Origin: Aldehydirespirator sp965219165
GTDB lineage: Bacteria; Actinomycetota; Acidimicrobiia; Acidimicrobiales; Aldehydirespiratoraceae
Length of the DNA stretch: 64,000 bases
Reading direction: 5' to 3'
Assembly: GCA_965219165.1 (NCBI GenBank)
Contig: CBDCMW010000002.1
Coordinates: 1,612,001 to 1,676,000 of the forward strand
The notes under the pieces are model-generated. The model made no database searches, was not told where the DNA came from, and was given only the letters and a program-made list of their open reading frames with translations. Each line of letters starts with the position of its first letter. Within the stretch, counting starts at the first letter, position 1. This document shows positions 21,508-29,763 of the stretch, piece after piece. The translations under genes were made by a program, and so were the position numbers.

Positions 21508-22415
21508 GCGGACCCGAGCGTGTGCCCGTGACCGTCGATGGCCGCCGGCTGTCGGTCAGCAACCTCGACAAGGTCATGTACCCGCTGACCGGCTTCACCA
21601 AGGCCCAGGTGATCGACTACTACGTGCGGGTCGCGCCGGTGATGCTGCCCCATGTCGGCGACCGGGGCGTGACCCTGCGGCGCTGGCCCGACGGCGTGAC
21701 CGCAGAGTCGTTCTTCGAGAAGCGCTGCCCCAAGCACCGTCCCGACTGGGTTCCGGTCTGCCGGGGTCCCGGCGACAGGGGAGGACCGATCGAGTACTGC
21801 CGCCTCGACTCGGTGGCGGCGTTGGCATGGGCAGCCAATCTGGCCGCGCTGGAGATCCACGCTCCGATGGCGCGCTGTGGCGACATCGACTCTCCCGCCA
21901 TGGTGGTGTTCGACCTCGATCCGGGCTCGCCGGCCACGATCATCGAGTGCTGCCAGGTGGCCCTGCAGATCCGCGACGTTCTCGACTCGGTGGACCTGGT
22001 CGCCTGGGCCAAGACATCGGGCAGCAAGGGTCTGCAGCTCTACGTGCCCCTCAACCGGCCCCACTCCCACGAGCACGCCGCGGGGTTCGCGCTAGCCGTG
22101 GCCCAGCTGCTCGAGAAGCGCCTGCCCGCCTCGGTGGTGTCGATGATGAAGCGCAGCCTCCGGCCGGGGAAGGTGTTCATCGACTGGGGCCAGAACGCCC
22201 GATTCAAGACCACCATCGCCCCCTACTCGCTACGGGGCCGGGACCGCCCCACCGTGTCGACGCCAATCAGCTGGGACGAGGTATCCGGCGGCGCCGACGG
22301 CGAGCCGCTCGCCTTCACCGCTCCCGACGTAGTCGACCGGATCGAAGATCTCGGCGATCTCTTCGCCCCCACGCTCACGGTCGGACAGGAGCTGCCCGCC
22401 CCAGCGTCCGGCTAG
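21504..22415 (+). CDS. LigD-type DNA polymerase/primase domain, stand-alone
   Basis: 303 residues corresponding to the PolDom part of LigD, an archaeo-eukaryotic primase-like polymerase that adds nucleotides, often ribonucleotides, at broken ends. Catalytic motifs are visible: FDLDPG with the two metal-binding Asp, the SGSKGLQLYVPL motif with the triphosphate-contact residues, and the third Asp in VFIDWGQN. No ligase or phosphoesterase domain is attached, and no separate LigD ligase lies in the window, as in Actinomycetota with split LigD functions. GTG start overlaps the ku stop. The TAG stop lies directly before end A of a dispersed element. Confidence 0.92.
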   Translation: MSGPERVPVTVDGRRLSVSNLDKVMYPLTGFTKAQVIDYYVRVAPVMLPHVGDRGVTLRRWPDGVTAESFFEKRCPKHRPDWVPVCRGPGDRGGPIEYCRLDSVAALAWAANLAALEIHAPMARCGDIDSPAMVVFDLDPGSPATIIECCQVALQIRDVLDSVDLVAWAKTSGSKGLQLYVPLNRPHSHEHAAGFALAVAQLLEKRLPASVVSMMKRSLRPGKVFIDWGQNARFKTTIAPYSLRGRDRPTVSTPISWDEVSGGADGEPLAFTAPDVVDRIEDLGDLFAPTLTVGQELPAPASG

Positions 22416-22432
22416 AGGCCGAGCGGATAGGC
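22414..22432 (+). repeat. End A of the dispersed element, alone
   Basis: AGAGGCCGAGCGGATAGGC starting inside the TAG stop of the PolDom gene. No end B follows within 100 bases, so this is a partial copy or a one-ended unit. Confidence 0.7.
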
Positions 22433-22478
22433 CGCAGTTCGCTTCGGGCCCTAGCAACCGGCCCGTTAGTCTGGCCGG

Positions 22479-23945
22479 ATGCCAATCACAGTCCATGCAG
22501 TTCGCTCGGTGCCCAAGGCGGCCACCACGAGTGTCGCCTTCGTCACTTCCGAGGATGTTGAAGCCGGCCTCAGTGGCTTCGACGCCGGGGTATTGGACAC
22601 GTCCGGCTTTGAGGGCAAGGCGGATCAGGTGCATCTGGAGCCCGCCGATGGCGGCTTCGCCGGGCTGGTCGGCCTCGGCCCGGCGGCGAAGGTAACCGCG
22701 GCCACGATCCGGCGAGCTGGCGCGGTGCTGGCCCGCTCGTGCTCCCGTCACGCGCGGGTGGCGGTCCGCCTGGCCGACGGCACCGATGTGGCCCCCGGCC
22801 CGGCCCGCCAGGCGCTGGCCGAGGGCGTGATACTCGGCAACTACCGCTACACCACCTTCAAGTCGGCCGCGGGCGACAGCGACGGTGACCGCGGCCAGCC
22901 CAAGCTGGCGAGGGTCGACGTGGTGGGCAGCACCTCGGCTGCGGCCAAGGACGGGCTACAGCGCGCCGCCGCCATCGCCGCCGGGGTGTGTGTGGCACGC
23001 GACCTGGAGAACGAGCCCGGCGGTTCGCTCACGGCGCCGGCCTTCGCCCGCAAGACCGTTGCCATCGCCCGCAAGGCGGGGCTGAAGTCGAAGGTCTGGA
23101 CCGAGGCGGAGATCAAGAAGCAGCGACTCGGAGGGCTGCTCGGCGTCAACCGGGGCAGCACCCATCCCCCACGTTACGTGGAGCTGACCTACGAGCCCGA
23201 AGGAGCCCCCGCCGCGACGCTGGCCTACGTGGGCAAGGGAATCACCTTCGACGCCGGGGGCCTGTCCATCAAGACCGCGCAGGGAATGATGGCCATGAAG
23301 ATGGACATGAGCGGGGCCGCCGCGGTCATCGGGGCCATGTCGGTGCTGCCCGCCGTGGCCGCTCCGACCAGGGTCAAGGCATACCTGCCCATGACCGACA
23401 ACATGCTCGGCGGCGACGCCACCCGGCCCGGCGACGTGCTCACCATCCGCAACGGCAAGACCATCGAAGTGCTCAACACCGACGCCGAGGGCCGCCTGAT
23501 CCTGGCCGACGCCCTGTCGCTGGCGTCGGAGGACAAGCCCGATGCCATCGTCGACCTGGCCACCCTGACCGGTGCCTGCATGGTTGCGCTCGGGCCGTCC
23601 ATCGCCGGGCTGATGGGCAACGACGAGTCGCTCATCGACCAGGTGCGCGCCGCCGCGGACCGCAGCGGGGAGCGGGTCTGGCCGCTGCCGCTGCCCGCCG
23701 ACTACACCAAGCAGTTCGACTCCAATGTGGCCGACATGAAGAACATCGGCGGCAACCACGGGGGCGCGCTAACCGCGGGGCTGATCCTGCAGCAGTTCGT
23801 GGCCGACGACATCCCCTGGGCCCACCTCGACATCGCCGGGCCCGCCCGGGCCGATTCCGACGACGGCGAGATCTCCAAGGGCGGCACCGGTTTCGGCGTG
23901 CGCACCCTGGTCGAGTTGGCCTCCTCCTACGCCTCGACCGACTGA
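22479..23945 (+). CDS. pepA: Leucyl aminopeptidase (M17)
   Basis: Dizinc or dimanganese aminopeptidase that releases N-terminal residues from peptides, 488 residues. The C-terminal catalytic domain carries the M17 landmarks: VGKGITFDAGGLSIKTAQGM with metal and catalytic Lys/Asp, KMDMSGAAAVIGAM, and the signature NTDAEGRLILADAL with ligands Asp and Glu and the catalytic Arg. The N-terminal domain (about 1-165) is poorly conserved, as usual. ATG at 22479 with no strong ribosome site. Monocistronic between two dispersed-repeat copies. Confidence 0.95.
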   Translation: MPITVHAVRSVPKAATTSVAFVTSEDVEAGLSGFDAGVLDTSGFEGKADQVHLEPADGGFAGLVGLGPAAKVTAATIRRAGAVLARSCSRHARVAVRLADGTDVAPGPARQALAEGVILGNYRYTTFKSAAGDSDGDRGQPKLARVDVVGSTSAAAKDGLQRAAAIAAGVCVARDLENEPGGSLTAPAFARKTVAIARKAGLKSKVWTEAEIKKQRLGGLLGVNRGSTHPPRYVELTYEPEGAPAATLAYVGKGITFDAGGLSIKTAQGMMAMKMDMSGAAAVIGAMSVLPAVAAPTRVKAYLPMTDNMLGGDATRPGDVLTIRNGKTIEVLNTDAEGRLILADALSLASEDKPDAIVDLATLTGACMVALGPSIAGLMGNDESLIDQVRAAADRSGERVWPLPLPADYTKQFDSNVADMKNIGGNHGGALTAGLILQQFVADDIPWAHLDIAGPARADSDDGEISKGGTGFGVRTLVELASSYASTD

Positions 23946-23971
23946 GCAGCCGGACGCCGATCGGGCCGCTC

Positions 23972-24071
23972 AGAGGCCGAGCGGATAGGCGGAGACTCGA
24001 GTGGGCTGTCGTTGGTGTGGAGCGGGAGACAGTGCCCGAGCGGCCCGTGAGCGCAGCGAACAAGAGCGGGA
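23972..24071 (+). repeat. Dispersed ~100-bp intergenic element, complete copy
   Basis: End A AGAGGCCGAGCGGATAGGC at 23972 and end B CCCGAGCGGCCCGTGAGCG starting near 24035, total about 100 bases. The middle differs more from the other copies than do the ends. It lies between the convergent genes pepA and the kinase-like gene. Confidence 0.8.
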
Positions 24072-24119
24072 GATGCAACGCCTCACAGCGACACGCTCAC
24101 GACCTGCCAGCGCTGATCG

Positions 24120-25166
24120 CTAGAGCAGGTCGGGCAGGCTCAGCTCGTCGGCGGCCCGCTCGAAGCGCTCGAAGGTGGCCGCCAGCAACCCCCGCTGGCG
24201 CTCGTCGGAGAGATCCATCCCCGCGCCCGCGATCATCGGGTAGCACACGCAGAACAGCACCGCGTTGCGATAGCGGTCCCACAGTCCGGCGGTCTCCGAC
24301 TCGGGCACGCCCTCCGACGCCAGAGCGCCCAGCCAGCGCTCGTACAGGGCCTGCTCGATCTCCGATGCGGTGGAGGGGGAGAGGCTCCCGGTGACGAAGT
24401 AGGCCAGATCGCCCGCGGGCGTGGACTCGCCGATGACCTGGAAGTCGAACAGCACCACTTTGCCGTCGTCGTCGAAGAACATGTTGTCGGCCCGGTAGTC
24501 GCCGTGGGCCAGGGTGTTCGGTGGCGTGGCCATCGACTGCAGCAGGCGGGGGAGAGCCTCGACCCAGCCGTCGGCCACCATCTCGACCGACCGGGGGACG
24601 CTCATCGCGCTGCGGACCTTTGCCCAGCCGTCGGAGAACACCGGGGGAAGCAGCATCGGGTAGATGGGATCGCCGATGGTCACCGCGATTCCCCGCTCCA
24701 CGATCGGGCCGGCCGCGCCCCACCAGTGGGCGTGCCACAGGGCGAGCTCATCAACGGCCTGCCCGGCGTCGGCCGGGCCCATGCCCTCGATCTGGTCCAC
24801 AGCCCGGCACGAGCCCACGTCCTCGAGCACCAGCACGAACTGGTGGGTCTCCGCGTCGACGGCCCCGAAATGGCAGGCTGGCACACGGATGGGGCTCTCG
24901 GCGGCCAACTCGCGGTAGAAGCCGACCTCGCGGATGTTGAGGCGCAGGATCTGTGCAGTGAAGCGGGCCGTCTCGTCGAGACCGGGGAGCTTGATGACCA
25001 CGCTGCCGGGACCGTCGCCCTCCAGCGTGGCCCGGTACAGCGCGCCGATCATCCCGACCCCGGTGCCGATGTCGTCGATGCTGATAGCTCGCACGGGGGC
25101 GCCCATGGCCTGCGACAGCCAGTCGTCGCCTATGTCGTCGATGCCGTTTGGTATCGCAGGCTCCAT
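24120..25166 (-). CDS. Phosphotransferase of the aminoglycoside/ecdysteroid-kinase-like group
   Basis: 348 residues with a protein-kinase-like fold. The ATP-binding N-lobe is suggested by GVGMIGALYRATLEG and VVIKLPG (the Lys). The catalytic loop is LAHGDYRADNMFFDDDG and the metal-binding Asp is in LFDFQVIGES. The AHWWG segment and overall length match the EcKinase/DUF1679-like branch common in Actinomycetota, whose small-molecule substrates are mostly unknown. Start at ATG 25166 (MEPAIPNGIDDIGDDW) after a G-rich stretch; a GTG two codons upstream is possible. Confidence 0.8.
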   Translation of the reverse strand: MEPAIPNGIDDIGDDWLSQAMGAPVRAISIDDIGTGVGMIGALYRATLEGDGPGSVVIKLPGLDETARFTAQILRLNIREVGFYRELAAESPIRVPACHFGAVDAETHQFVLVLEDVGSCRAVDQIEGMGPADAGQAVDELALWHAHWWGAAGPIVERGIAVTIGDPIYPMLLPPVFSDGWAKVRSAMSVPRSVEMVADGWVEALPRLLQSMATPPNTLAHGDYRADNMFFDDDGKVVLFDFQVIGESTPAGDLAYFVTGSLSPSTASEIEQALYERWLGALASEGVPESETAGLWDRYRNAVLFCVCYPMIAGAGMDLSDERQRGLLAATFERFERAADELSLPDLL

Positions 25167-25266
25167 GTGCACCCCCCGGCCGGGGCCCCGACGCTACATC
25201 ACCTTGATCCTGAGGTAGTAGCGCGGAGCCGTCCCGGCCACTGGGCAGGGCGAGCAGAGATGCGCG

Positions 25267-25893
25267 TCAGGCAGCCTCTGGAGACGTCCGGCTGTGATGT
25301 TGGCTCCAGGCCCAGTGGACAGCCTCGGAGGCGATGCCTGGATTGAATCTCAATCGGGCCAGCTGCGACTCCGTCTCGTTGAAGTTGTCGCCGTACTCGA
25401 TCAGGATCATGGACAGCTGCCGGGCCTGCTGCCGCTGACGGTCGGCAGCGTCGGGGTCCATGTTGACCACGGTGAACTCCTCATGGCGCTGCTGCTGGAA
25501 CGCGGGCAGTCGTTGCAGCTGGCGGTGACTGAGTTGTGGCAGCCGGAGACGAACGGCCAGGGTGGACGATCCGACAGGACGCGCCGCCCTGAAGCGGCAG
25601 GCTCGAGCGACCGTCTTGACCATAGCGCTGCGAACACCGCCCGCATGGCCGATTCCGAGGGCGCTGGCGGTTCCCCGCAGATTGATGGCCGTGCTGTCGG
25701 TGTCGTCGAGCAGGGTGGCGCAATGGCGCAGGAACCAGGTGGTGGAAGGCCCCAGCGTCCCCAGCCAGAACTGTTCGACGTAGACCGATCTCGGATCGTG
25801 GCCGAAAGCGTCGGTGCGGTGGTCGATCCACGGGATGAGCATGAGCACATCAGCGTGGATGAATGTGGGCGGCAGGTTGATGGACGAAGTCAT
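25267..25893 (-). CDS. Conserved-looking protein of unknown function
   Basis: 208 residues from ATG 25893, which has GGAGA about 8 bases upstream; the frame is open further but without a better start. The N-terminal part (PPTFIHADVLMLIPWIDHRT, then YVEQFWLGTLGPSTTWFLRH) is rich in aromatic residues and His/Asp. The middle LGIGHAGGVRSAMVKTVARA could be a helix-turn-helix-like segment. The C-terminal third is charged and helical. I do not recognise the family. It is preceded by a strong sigma-70-like promoter in an unusually AT-rich stretch, so it is likely well expressed and possibly acquired. Confidence 0.6.
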   Translation of the reverse strand: MTSSINLPPTFIHADVLMLIPWIDHRTDAFGHDPRSVYVEQFWLGTLGPSTTWFLRHCATLLDDTDSTAINLRGTASALGIGHAGGVRSAMVKTVARACRFRAARPVGSSTLAVRLRLPQLSHRQLQRLPAFQQQRHEEFTVVNMDPDAADRQRQQARQLSMILIEYGDNFNETESQLARLRFNPGIASEAVHWAWSQHHSRTSPEAA

Positions 25894-25966
25894 GGTGTTT
25901 CTCCAAGAGGTGAGCGTTCGTGAACGCCTAAATTGCAAATTGCTGGGGGGGAAGGATCGCTGTTTC

Positions 25967-25995
25967 AAGATATTCATGGTTATTGAGTTTGTCAA
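25967..25995 (-). promoter_or_regulatory. Sigma-70-type promoter with consensus -35
   Basis: On the minus strand: -35 TTGACA (25990-25995), a 17-base spacer, -10 TATCTT (25967-25972). The implied transcript starts near 25960, about 65 bases before the ATG at 25893. The -35 is inside a small palindrome (GTTTGTCAAAC), which could be an operator. The clearest housekeeping promoter in the window. Confidence 0.7.
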
Positions 25996-26128
25996 ACAAA
26001 AAGATTCTGTGGTAACGCTTCCGATTGCAGCAAGATCAGGCAGGATTGCGCCCGGCTGTTGCGTCCGATGGTTCTCTGCGACCGGTACACGGCCGGATGA
26101 GCCACGGCTGGGTCGCTACGCTGGCAGG

Positions 26129-26896
26129 ATGCTCGCGGATGCCGCGGCCGCGGCCCGCCGGATGGTCGACGCCGCCGAGCGCGTGACGGTGCTCACCGGT
26201 GCTGGGATCTCCACCGACAGCGGCCTGCCCGACTTCCGGGGGCCGAAGGGCCTGTGGACCCGCGATCCCGCGGCGGAGCGAGCCTCGAACATCAACGTGT
26301 ACGTCTCGGATCCCGAGGTCCGCCAGCGCAACTGGGCGCTTCGAGCTGAGGGCGCCCTGTGGTCCGAAGTCGAGCCCAACCGCGGCCATGAGGCCCTGGT
26401 CCACTTGGAGCGGCGGGGCAAGCTCCACCTGCTCATCACTCAGAACGTGGACGAGCTCCACCAGCGGGCCGGCAGCACCCCGGAGTTCGTGGTGGAGATA
26501 CATGGCACCACCCGCAAGGTGCAGTGCCTGTCGTGCGACTACCGCGATGACATCGAGGCGGCGCTCGAGCGGGTGAGGGCCGGAGAGGCCGATCCTGAGT
26601 GTCCTCGCTGCGGGTGGCTCCTCAAGGCGGCCACCGTGTCGTTCGGCCAGAGCCTCGACTCGACTGACCTGGCCCGGGCCGAGCGGGCCGCCCTGGAATG
26701 CGACCTGTTCCTCGCGGTGGGAACCACCCTGGCCGTCTCGCCCATCAACATGACCGCCCCTCTGGCGGTGCAGTCCGGAGCTCGCCTGGTGATCGTCAAC
26801 GGCGAGCCGACCGAGTTCGACGCGCTGTCCGACGTGCTGGTGGACGGGTCGATCAGCGAGGTGCTGCCCGTCATCTGCGGGATGGAAGAGATCTGA
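26129..26896 (+). CDS. cobB: NAD-dependent protein deacylase of the Sir2 family
   Basis: Sirtuin removing acyl groups from lysines with NAD, 255 residues. Motifs in order: GAGISTDSGLPDFRGPKGLW (NAD binding), TQNVDELHQRAG, the catalytic His in EIHGTTRK, and a zinc ribbon with CLSC and CPRC, then VGTTLAVSPI and VIVNGEPT. The Ala-Tyr-Arg residues that mark desuccinylases are not evident, so deacetylase is the default. Start at ATG 26129 gives the usual short N-terminal helix. Class by eye is a bacterial sirtuin close to the SIRT4/SIRT5-like groups; the exact class is unsure. Confidence 0.93.
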   Translation: MLADAAAAARRMVDAAERVTVLTGAGISTDSGLPDFRGPKGLWTRDPAAERASNINVYVSDPEVRQRNWALRAEGALWSEVEPNRGHEALVHLERRGKLHLLITQNVDELHQRAGSTPEFVVEIHGTTRKVQCLSCDYRDDIEAALERVRAGEADPECPRCGWLLKAATVSFGQSLDSTDLARAERAALECDLFLAVGTTLAVSPINMTAPLAVQSGARLVIVNGEPTEFDALSDVLVDGSISEVLPVICGMEEI

Positions 26897-26909
26897 CACC
26901 GTCTCCGGT

Positions 26910-27167
26910 TTTCCGCTCACCCTCGCTGCGCTCGCGGGCCGCTCGGGCCTGCTTTCCGCTCACCCTCGCTGCGCTCGCGGGCCGCTCGGGCCTGCTTTCC
27001 GCTCACCCTCGCTGCGCTCGCGGGCCGCTCGGGCCTGCTTTCCGCTCACCCTCGCTGCGCTCGCGGGCCGCTCGGGCCTGCTTTCCGCTCACCCTCGCTG
27101 CGCTCGCGGGCCGCTCGGGCCTGCTTTCCGCTCACCCTCGCTGCGCTCGCGGGCCGCTCGGGCCCGG
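26910..27167 (-). repeat. Six tandem 43-bp copies of the dispersed element's end B
   Basis: Units start at 26910, 26953, 26996, 27039, 27082 and 27125. The first five are identical over 43 bases by eye; the last diverges in its final bases. Each is a variant of end B (plus strand TTTCCGCTCACCCTCGCTGC then GCTCGCGGGCCGCTCGGGCC). A remnant of end A (CTCGGCCTCT) follows near 27181, in the right orientation. No unique spacers, so not CRISPR. It fills nearly all of the 331-base gap between cobB and the moeB-like gene; the remainder is the leader of the latter. Confidence 0.92.
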
Positions 27168-27227
27168 GGGCCTCGCAAGCTCGGCCTCTGGGTGGCGAAA
27201 TCCTGACAAGACAGGTAGGATTTCGCC

Positions 27228-28388
27228 ATGGCGAGTTTCCGAGAACTACTGCAGCAGGCCAAGTCCCACATCCGCGAGGTGGACACCGCCGCCGGAGAGC
27301 GATTGCTGGCCGATGGCTGGACCCTGCTCGACGTGCGCGAGCCCGACGAGTACGAGCAGGGCGCCATCACCGGCTCTGTGCACATCCCCCGGGGCCAGCT
27401 CGAGTCGAGCATCGAGAACCGGGTCTCCGACCGGTCCACACCGCTGGTGGCCATGTGCGCGGGCGGAGTGCGCTCGGCATTCGCGGCCGTCACCCTCGAG
27501 CAGATGGGCTACACCGACGTGGTGTCCATGGACGGGGGCTTCAACAAGTGGAAGGACGAGGGACGCGACTGGCAGCGGCCCCGCACCCTGTCACCGGACC
27601 AGCGCAACCGCTACCAGCGCCACCTGCTGGTGCCCGAGGTGGGCGAGGAGGGGCAGATCAAGCTGCTCGACGCCAAGGTCCTCCTGCTCGGCGCGGGCGG
27701 GCTCGGCTCACCCGCGGCCCTCTACCTCGCCGCCGCGGGGGTGGGCACCATCGGCATCATCGACATGGACGTCGTGGACGAGTCCAACCTCCAGCGACAG
27801 ATACTCCACAACGTCGACCGGGTCGGCGACCGCAAGGTGGACTCGGCCAAGAAGACCCTGACCGCGCTGAACCCCGACGTGAACGTGGTCACCTACGACA
27901 CCCGGCTCGGTGCCGACAACATCATGGAGATCCTCGACGGCTACGACGTGGTCGTGGACGGCGCCGACAACTTTCCCAGCCGCTACCTGCTCAACGACGC
28001 TTCCGTGAAGCTCGGCATACCGGTGGTGCACGGGTCGATCTTCCGCTTCGAGGGCCAAGTCACGGTGTTCGACCCCCGCAACGGGCCCACCTACCGCGAC
28101 ATGCTGCCCGAGCCCCCGCCGCCCGAGATGGCGCCGAGCTGCGCGGAGGCCGGGGTGCTGGGCGTGCTGCCGGGCATCGTGGGCAGCGTCCAGGCTCTGG
28201 AGGCGATCAAGCTGATCCTGGGAGTCGGAGACTCGCTGCGGGGCCGCCTCGTGGCCTTCGACGCGCTGGAGATGAGCTTCCGCGAGTTCAGACTGCGCCC
28301 CGATCCCTCCAACGAGGTCACCTACGACAACCGGGACCGCATCGAGATCGGCGAGCTCGAAGGCCTGTGCATGCCGACCCTCTCGTAG
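27228..28388 (+). CDS. Rhodanese-ThiF/MoeB fusion (sulfur-carrier adenylyltransferase)
   Basis: 386 residues: an N-terminal rhodanese domain (about 1-105) with the active cysteine in VAMCAGGVRSAF, then an E1-like ThiF/MoeB domain. The latter has the ATP-binding LLGAGGLGSPAALYLAAAGV, NLQRQILH, the DGADNFPSRYLLND loop and the catalytic-region Cys in PSCAEAGVLGVLPG. Such proteins adenylate the C-terminus of small sulphur carriers (MoaD, ThiS, CysO) and pass sulphur to them. In the common MoeZ layout the rhodanese is C-terminal; here it is N-terminal, and the C-terminus ends soon after the E1 domain. ATG start 60 bases after the tandem repeat. Confidence 0.9.
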   Translation: MASFRELLQQAKSHIREVDTAAGERLLADGWTLLDVREPDEYEQGAITGSVHIPRGQLESSIENRVSDRSTPLVAMCAGGVRSAFAAVTLEQMGYTDVVSMDGGFNKWKDEGRDWQRPRTLSPDQRNRYQRHLLVPEVGEEGQIKLLDAKVLLLGAGGLGSPAALYLAAAGVGTIGIIDMDVVDESNLQRQILHNVDRVGDRKVDSAKKTLTALNPDVNVVTYDTRLGADNIMEILDGYDVVVDGADNFPSRYLLNDASVKLGIPVVHGSIFRFEGQVTVFDPRNGPTYRDMLPEPPPPEMAPSCAEAGVLGVLPGIVGSVQALEAIKLILGVGDSLRGRLVAFDALEMSFREFRLRPDPSNEVTYDNRDRIEIGELEGLCMPTLS

Positions 28389-28452
28389 ACGTCGGCGCGC
28401 TCTCCTAGACTCCGGGCGCCCCGTTGCCTGGGAGGACAGCGCCATCGGACAC

Positions 28453-29727
28453 TTGTTGACGGACCTCCGAGGGCGCCTCCGCGCCCTGCTGCCCTTCGGC
28501 ACCTCCTGGATGTTCTGGGGGCTGGTGGTCAACGGCCTCACCACCTACGGATACCTGGTCGTGGCCCGGCGCGCCCTCGGCGACGACGGGTACGGGGGCT
28601 TGGCCGTGCTGTGGGCCCTCGTCAACATCGGCGGCTACGGTTTGTTCCAGCCCCTTGAGCAGGAAGTGGCCCGGGCCACCGCTGATCGGGCCAGCAGGGG
28701 AGTGGGCAGCGCCCCGGTCCTGCGCCGGGCCGGAGTGCTCGGCGCCGTGCTGTTCGTGCTGGTGACCGCGGGCGTACTCGCGGCCTGGCCGCTGGGGCTT
28801 GACAGCCTGCTCGACCGCCGACCTGAGTTGCTGGCGGCCCTCGTGCTGGCTCTGGCTGCCTTCGCCGTGACCCAGCTCGTGCGGGGCATCCTGGGCGGGC
28901 GTCACCTCTTCGACCGCTACGCCTGGTACTTCGTGGTGGAGGGCGGCGCCCGCATGGCGCTGGCCGTGGTTCTGGCCGTGGCAGGAGTGGCCGCGGTGGG
29001 CGCCTACGGCTTGGCCATCGCCTTCGGCCTCGTGGCCGCCGCGGTCGCCGCGGCCGGTTTGCACCGGCCCTTCGTGCATCCGGGACCGCCAGCCCCGTAC
29101 CGGGAGCTCACCCCCGCCTTGGGCTTCCTGCTCATCGCCAGCATCGGCGAGGCGTTCATCCTCAACGTCGGTCCGGTGGCGCTCGACATCGTGGCCGGCG
29201 ACGAACTGGGTGCCGACGCTCCCGGAGTGTTCCTCAACGGCATGCTCATAGCCCGCGTCCCGCTGTTCTTCTTCCAGGCGGTGAAGGCCAGCCTGCTGCC
29301 GAGCCTGGCGACTCTGGCCGGCCGCGGCGACCTGGTCGGGTTTCGCAACATGCAGCTCAAGATCGTGGCCGCGGTAGCGGCAGTGGTCGTGGCGACGACT
29401 GCGATCGCGGCGGTGGCGGGGCCACCGATCGTGCGCCTCGTGTTCGGCGACGAGCTGGGCCGCAGCGACATGACGCTGCTGGCCGCCAGCGGCGGAGGCC
29501 TGATGCTGATGCTCTCGTTGGCGCTGGGCCTGGTCGCGCTGGGCTACACCCGGCTGGCGGTGGCGGGATGGATCGCGGGGGTCATCGCCTTCGCGGCCGT
29601 GGTCAGCTTCGACATCGAGCCGTTCCTGCGGGTGGAGCTGGCGCTGGTGGCGGCGGTGCTGGCCGGCTCGCTGGTCGCGGGCGGGCTGCTACGGCTGGAA
29701 TACGCAGCCCACGCCCGCGACGCCTAG
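28453..29727 (+). CDS. Polysaccharide flippase-like membrane protein (Wzx/MOP superfamily)
   Basis: About 424 residues with some twelve membrane helices in the pattern of the MOP exporters that flip lipid-linked sugars. N-terminal FGTSWMFWGLVVNGLTTYGY, mid-protein FLNGMLIARVPLFFFQAVKA and LGLVALGYTRLAVAGWIAG are typical. Start is unclear: TTG at 28453 or 28456 is 16 or more bases after the only ribosome site (GGGAGGAC, ending 28437), while an in-frame ATC at 28444 has ideal spacing. It stands at the head of the polysaccharide region, and its TAG is overlapped by end A of the dispersed repeat. Confidence 0.75.
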   Translation: MLTDLRGRLRALLPFGTSWMFWGLVVNGLTTYGYLVVARRALGDDGYGGLAVLWALVNIGGYGLFQPLEQEVARATADRASRGVGSAPVLRRAGVLGAVLFVLVTAGVLAAWPLGLDSLLDRRPELLAALVLALAAFAVTQLVRGILGGRHLFDRYAWYFVVEGGARMALAVVLAVAGVAAVGAYGLAIAFGLVAAAVAAAGLHRPFVHPGPPAPYRELTPALGFLLIASIGEAFILNVGPVALDIVAGDELGADAPGVFLNGMLIARVPLFFFQAVKASLLPSLATLAGRGDLVGFRNMQLKIVAAVAAVVVATTAIAAVAGPPIVRLVFGDELGRSDMTLLAASGGGLMLMLSLALGLVALGYTRLAVAGWIAGVIAFAAVVSFDIEPFLRVELALVAAVLAGSLVAGGLLRLEYAAHARDA

Positions 29728-29744
29728 AGGCCGAGCGGTTAGGC
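29726..29744 (+). repeat. End A of the dispersed element, alone
   Basis: AGAGGCCGAGCGGTTAGGC, one base different from the consensus, beginning inside the TAG stop of the flippase gene. No end B follows. Confidence 0.7.
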
Positions 29745-29763
29745 AGCGGGTTCACGGTAGGCG

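Noticed and set aside
26910..27167. Possible CRISPR array
   Set aside because: The 43-base units abut without unique spacers, and no cas genes are present. The unit belongs to the dispersed element family.
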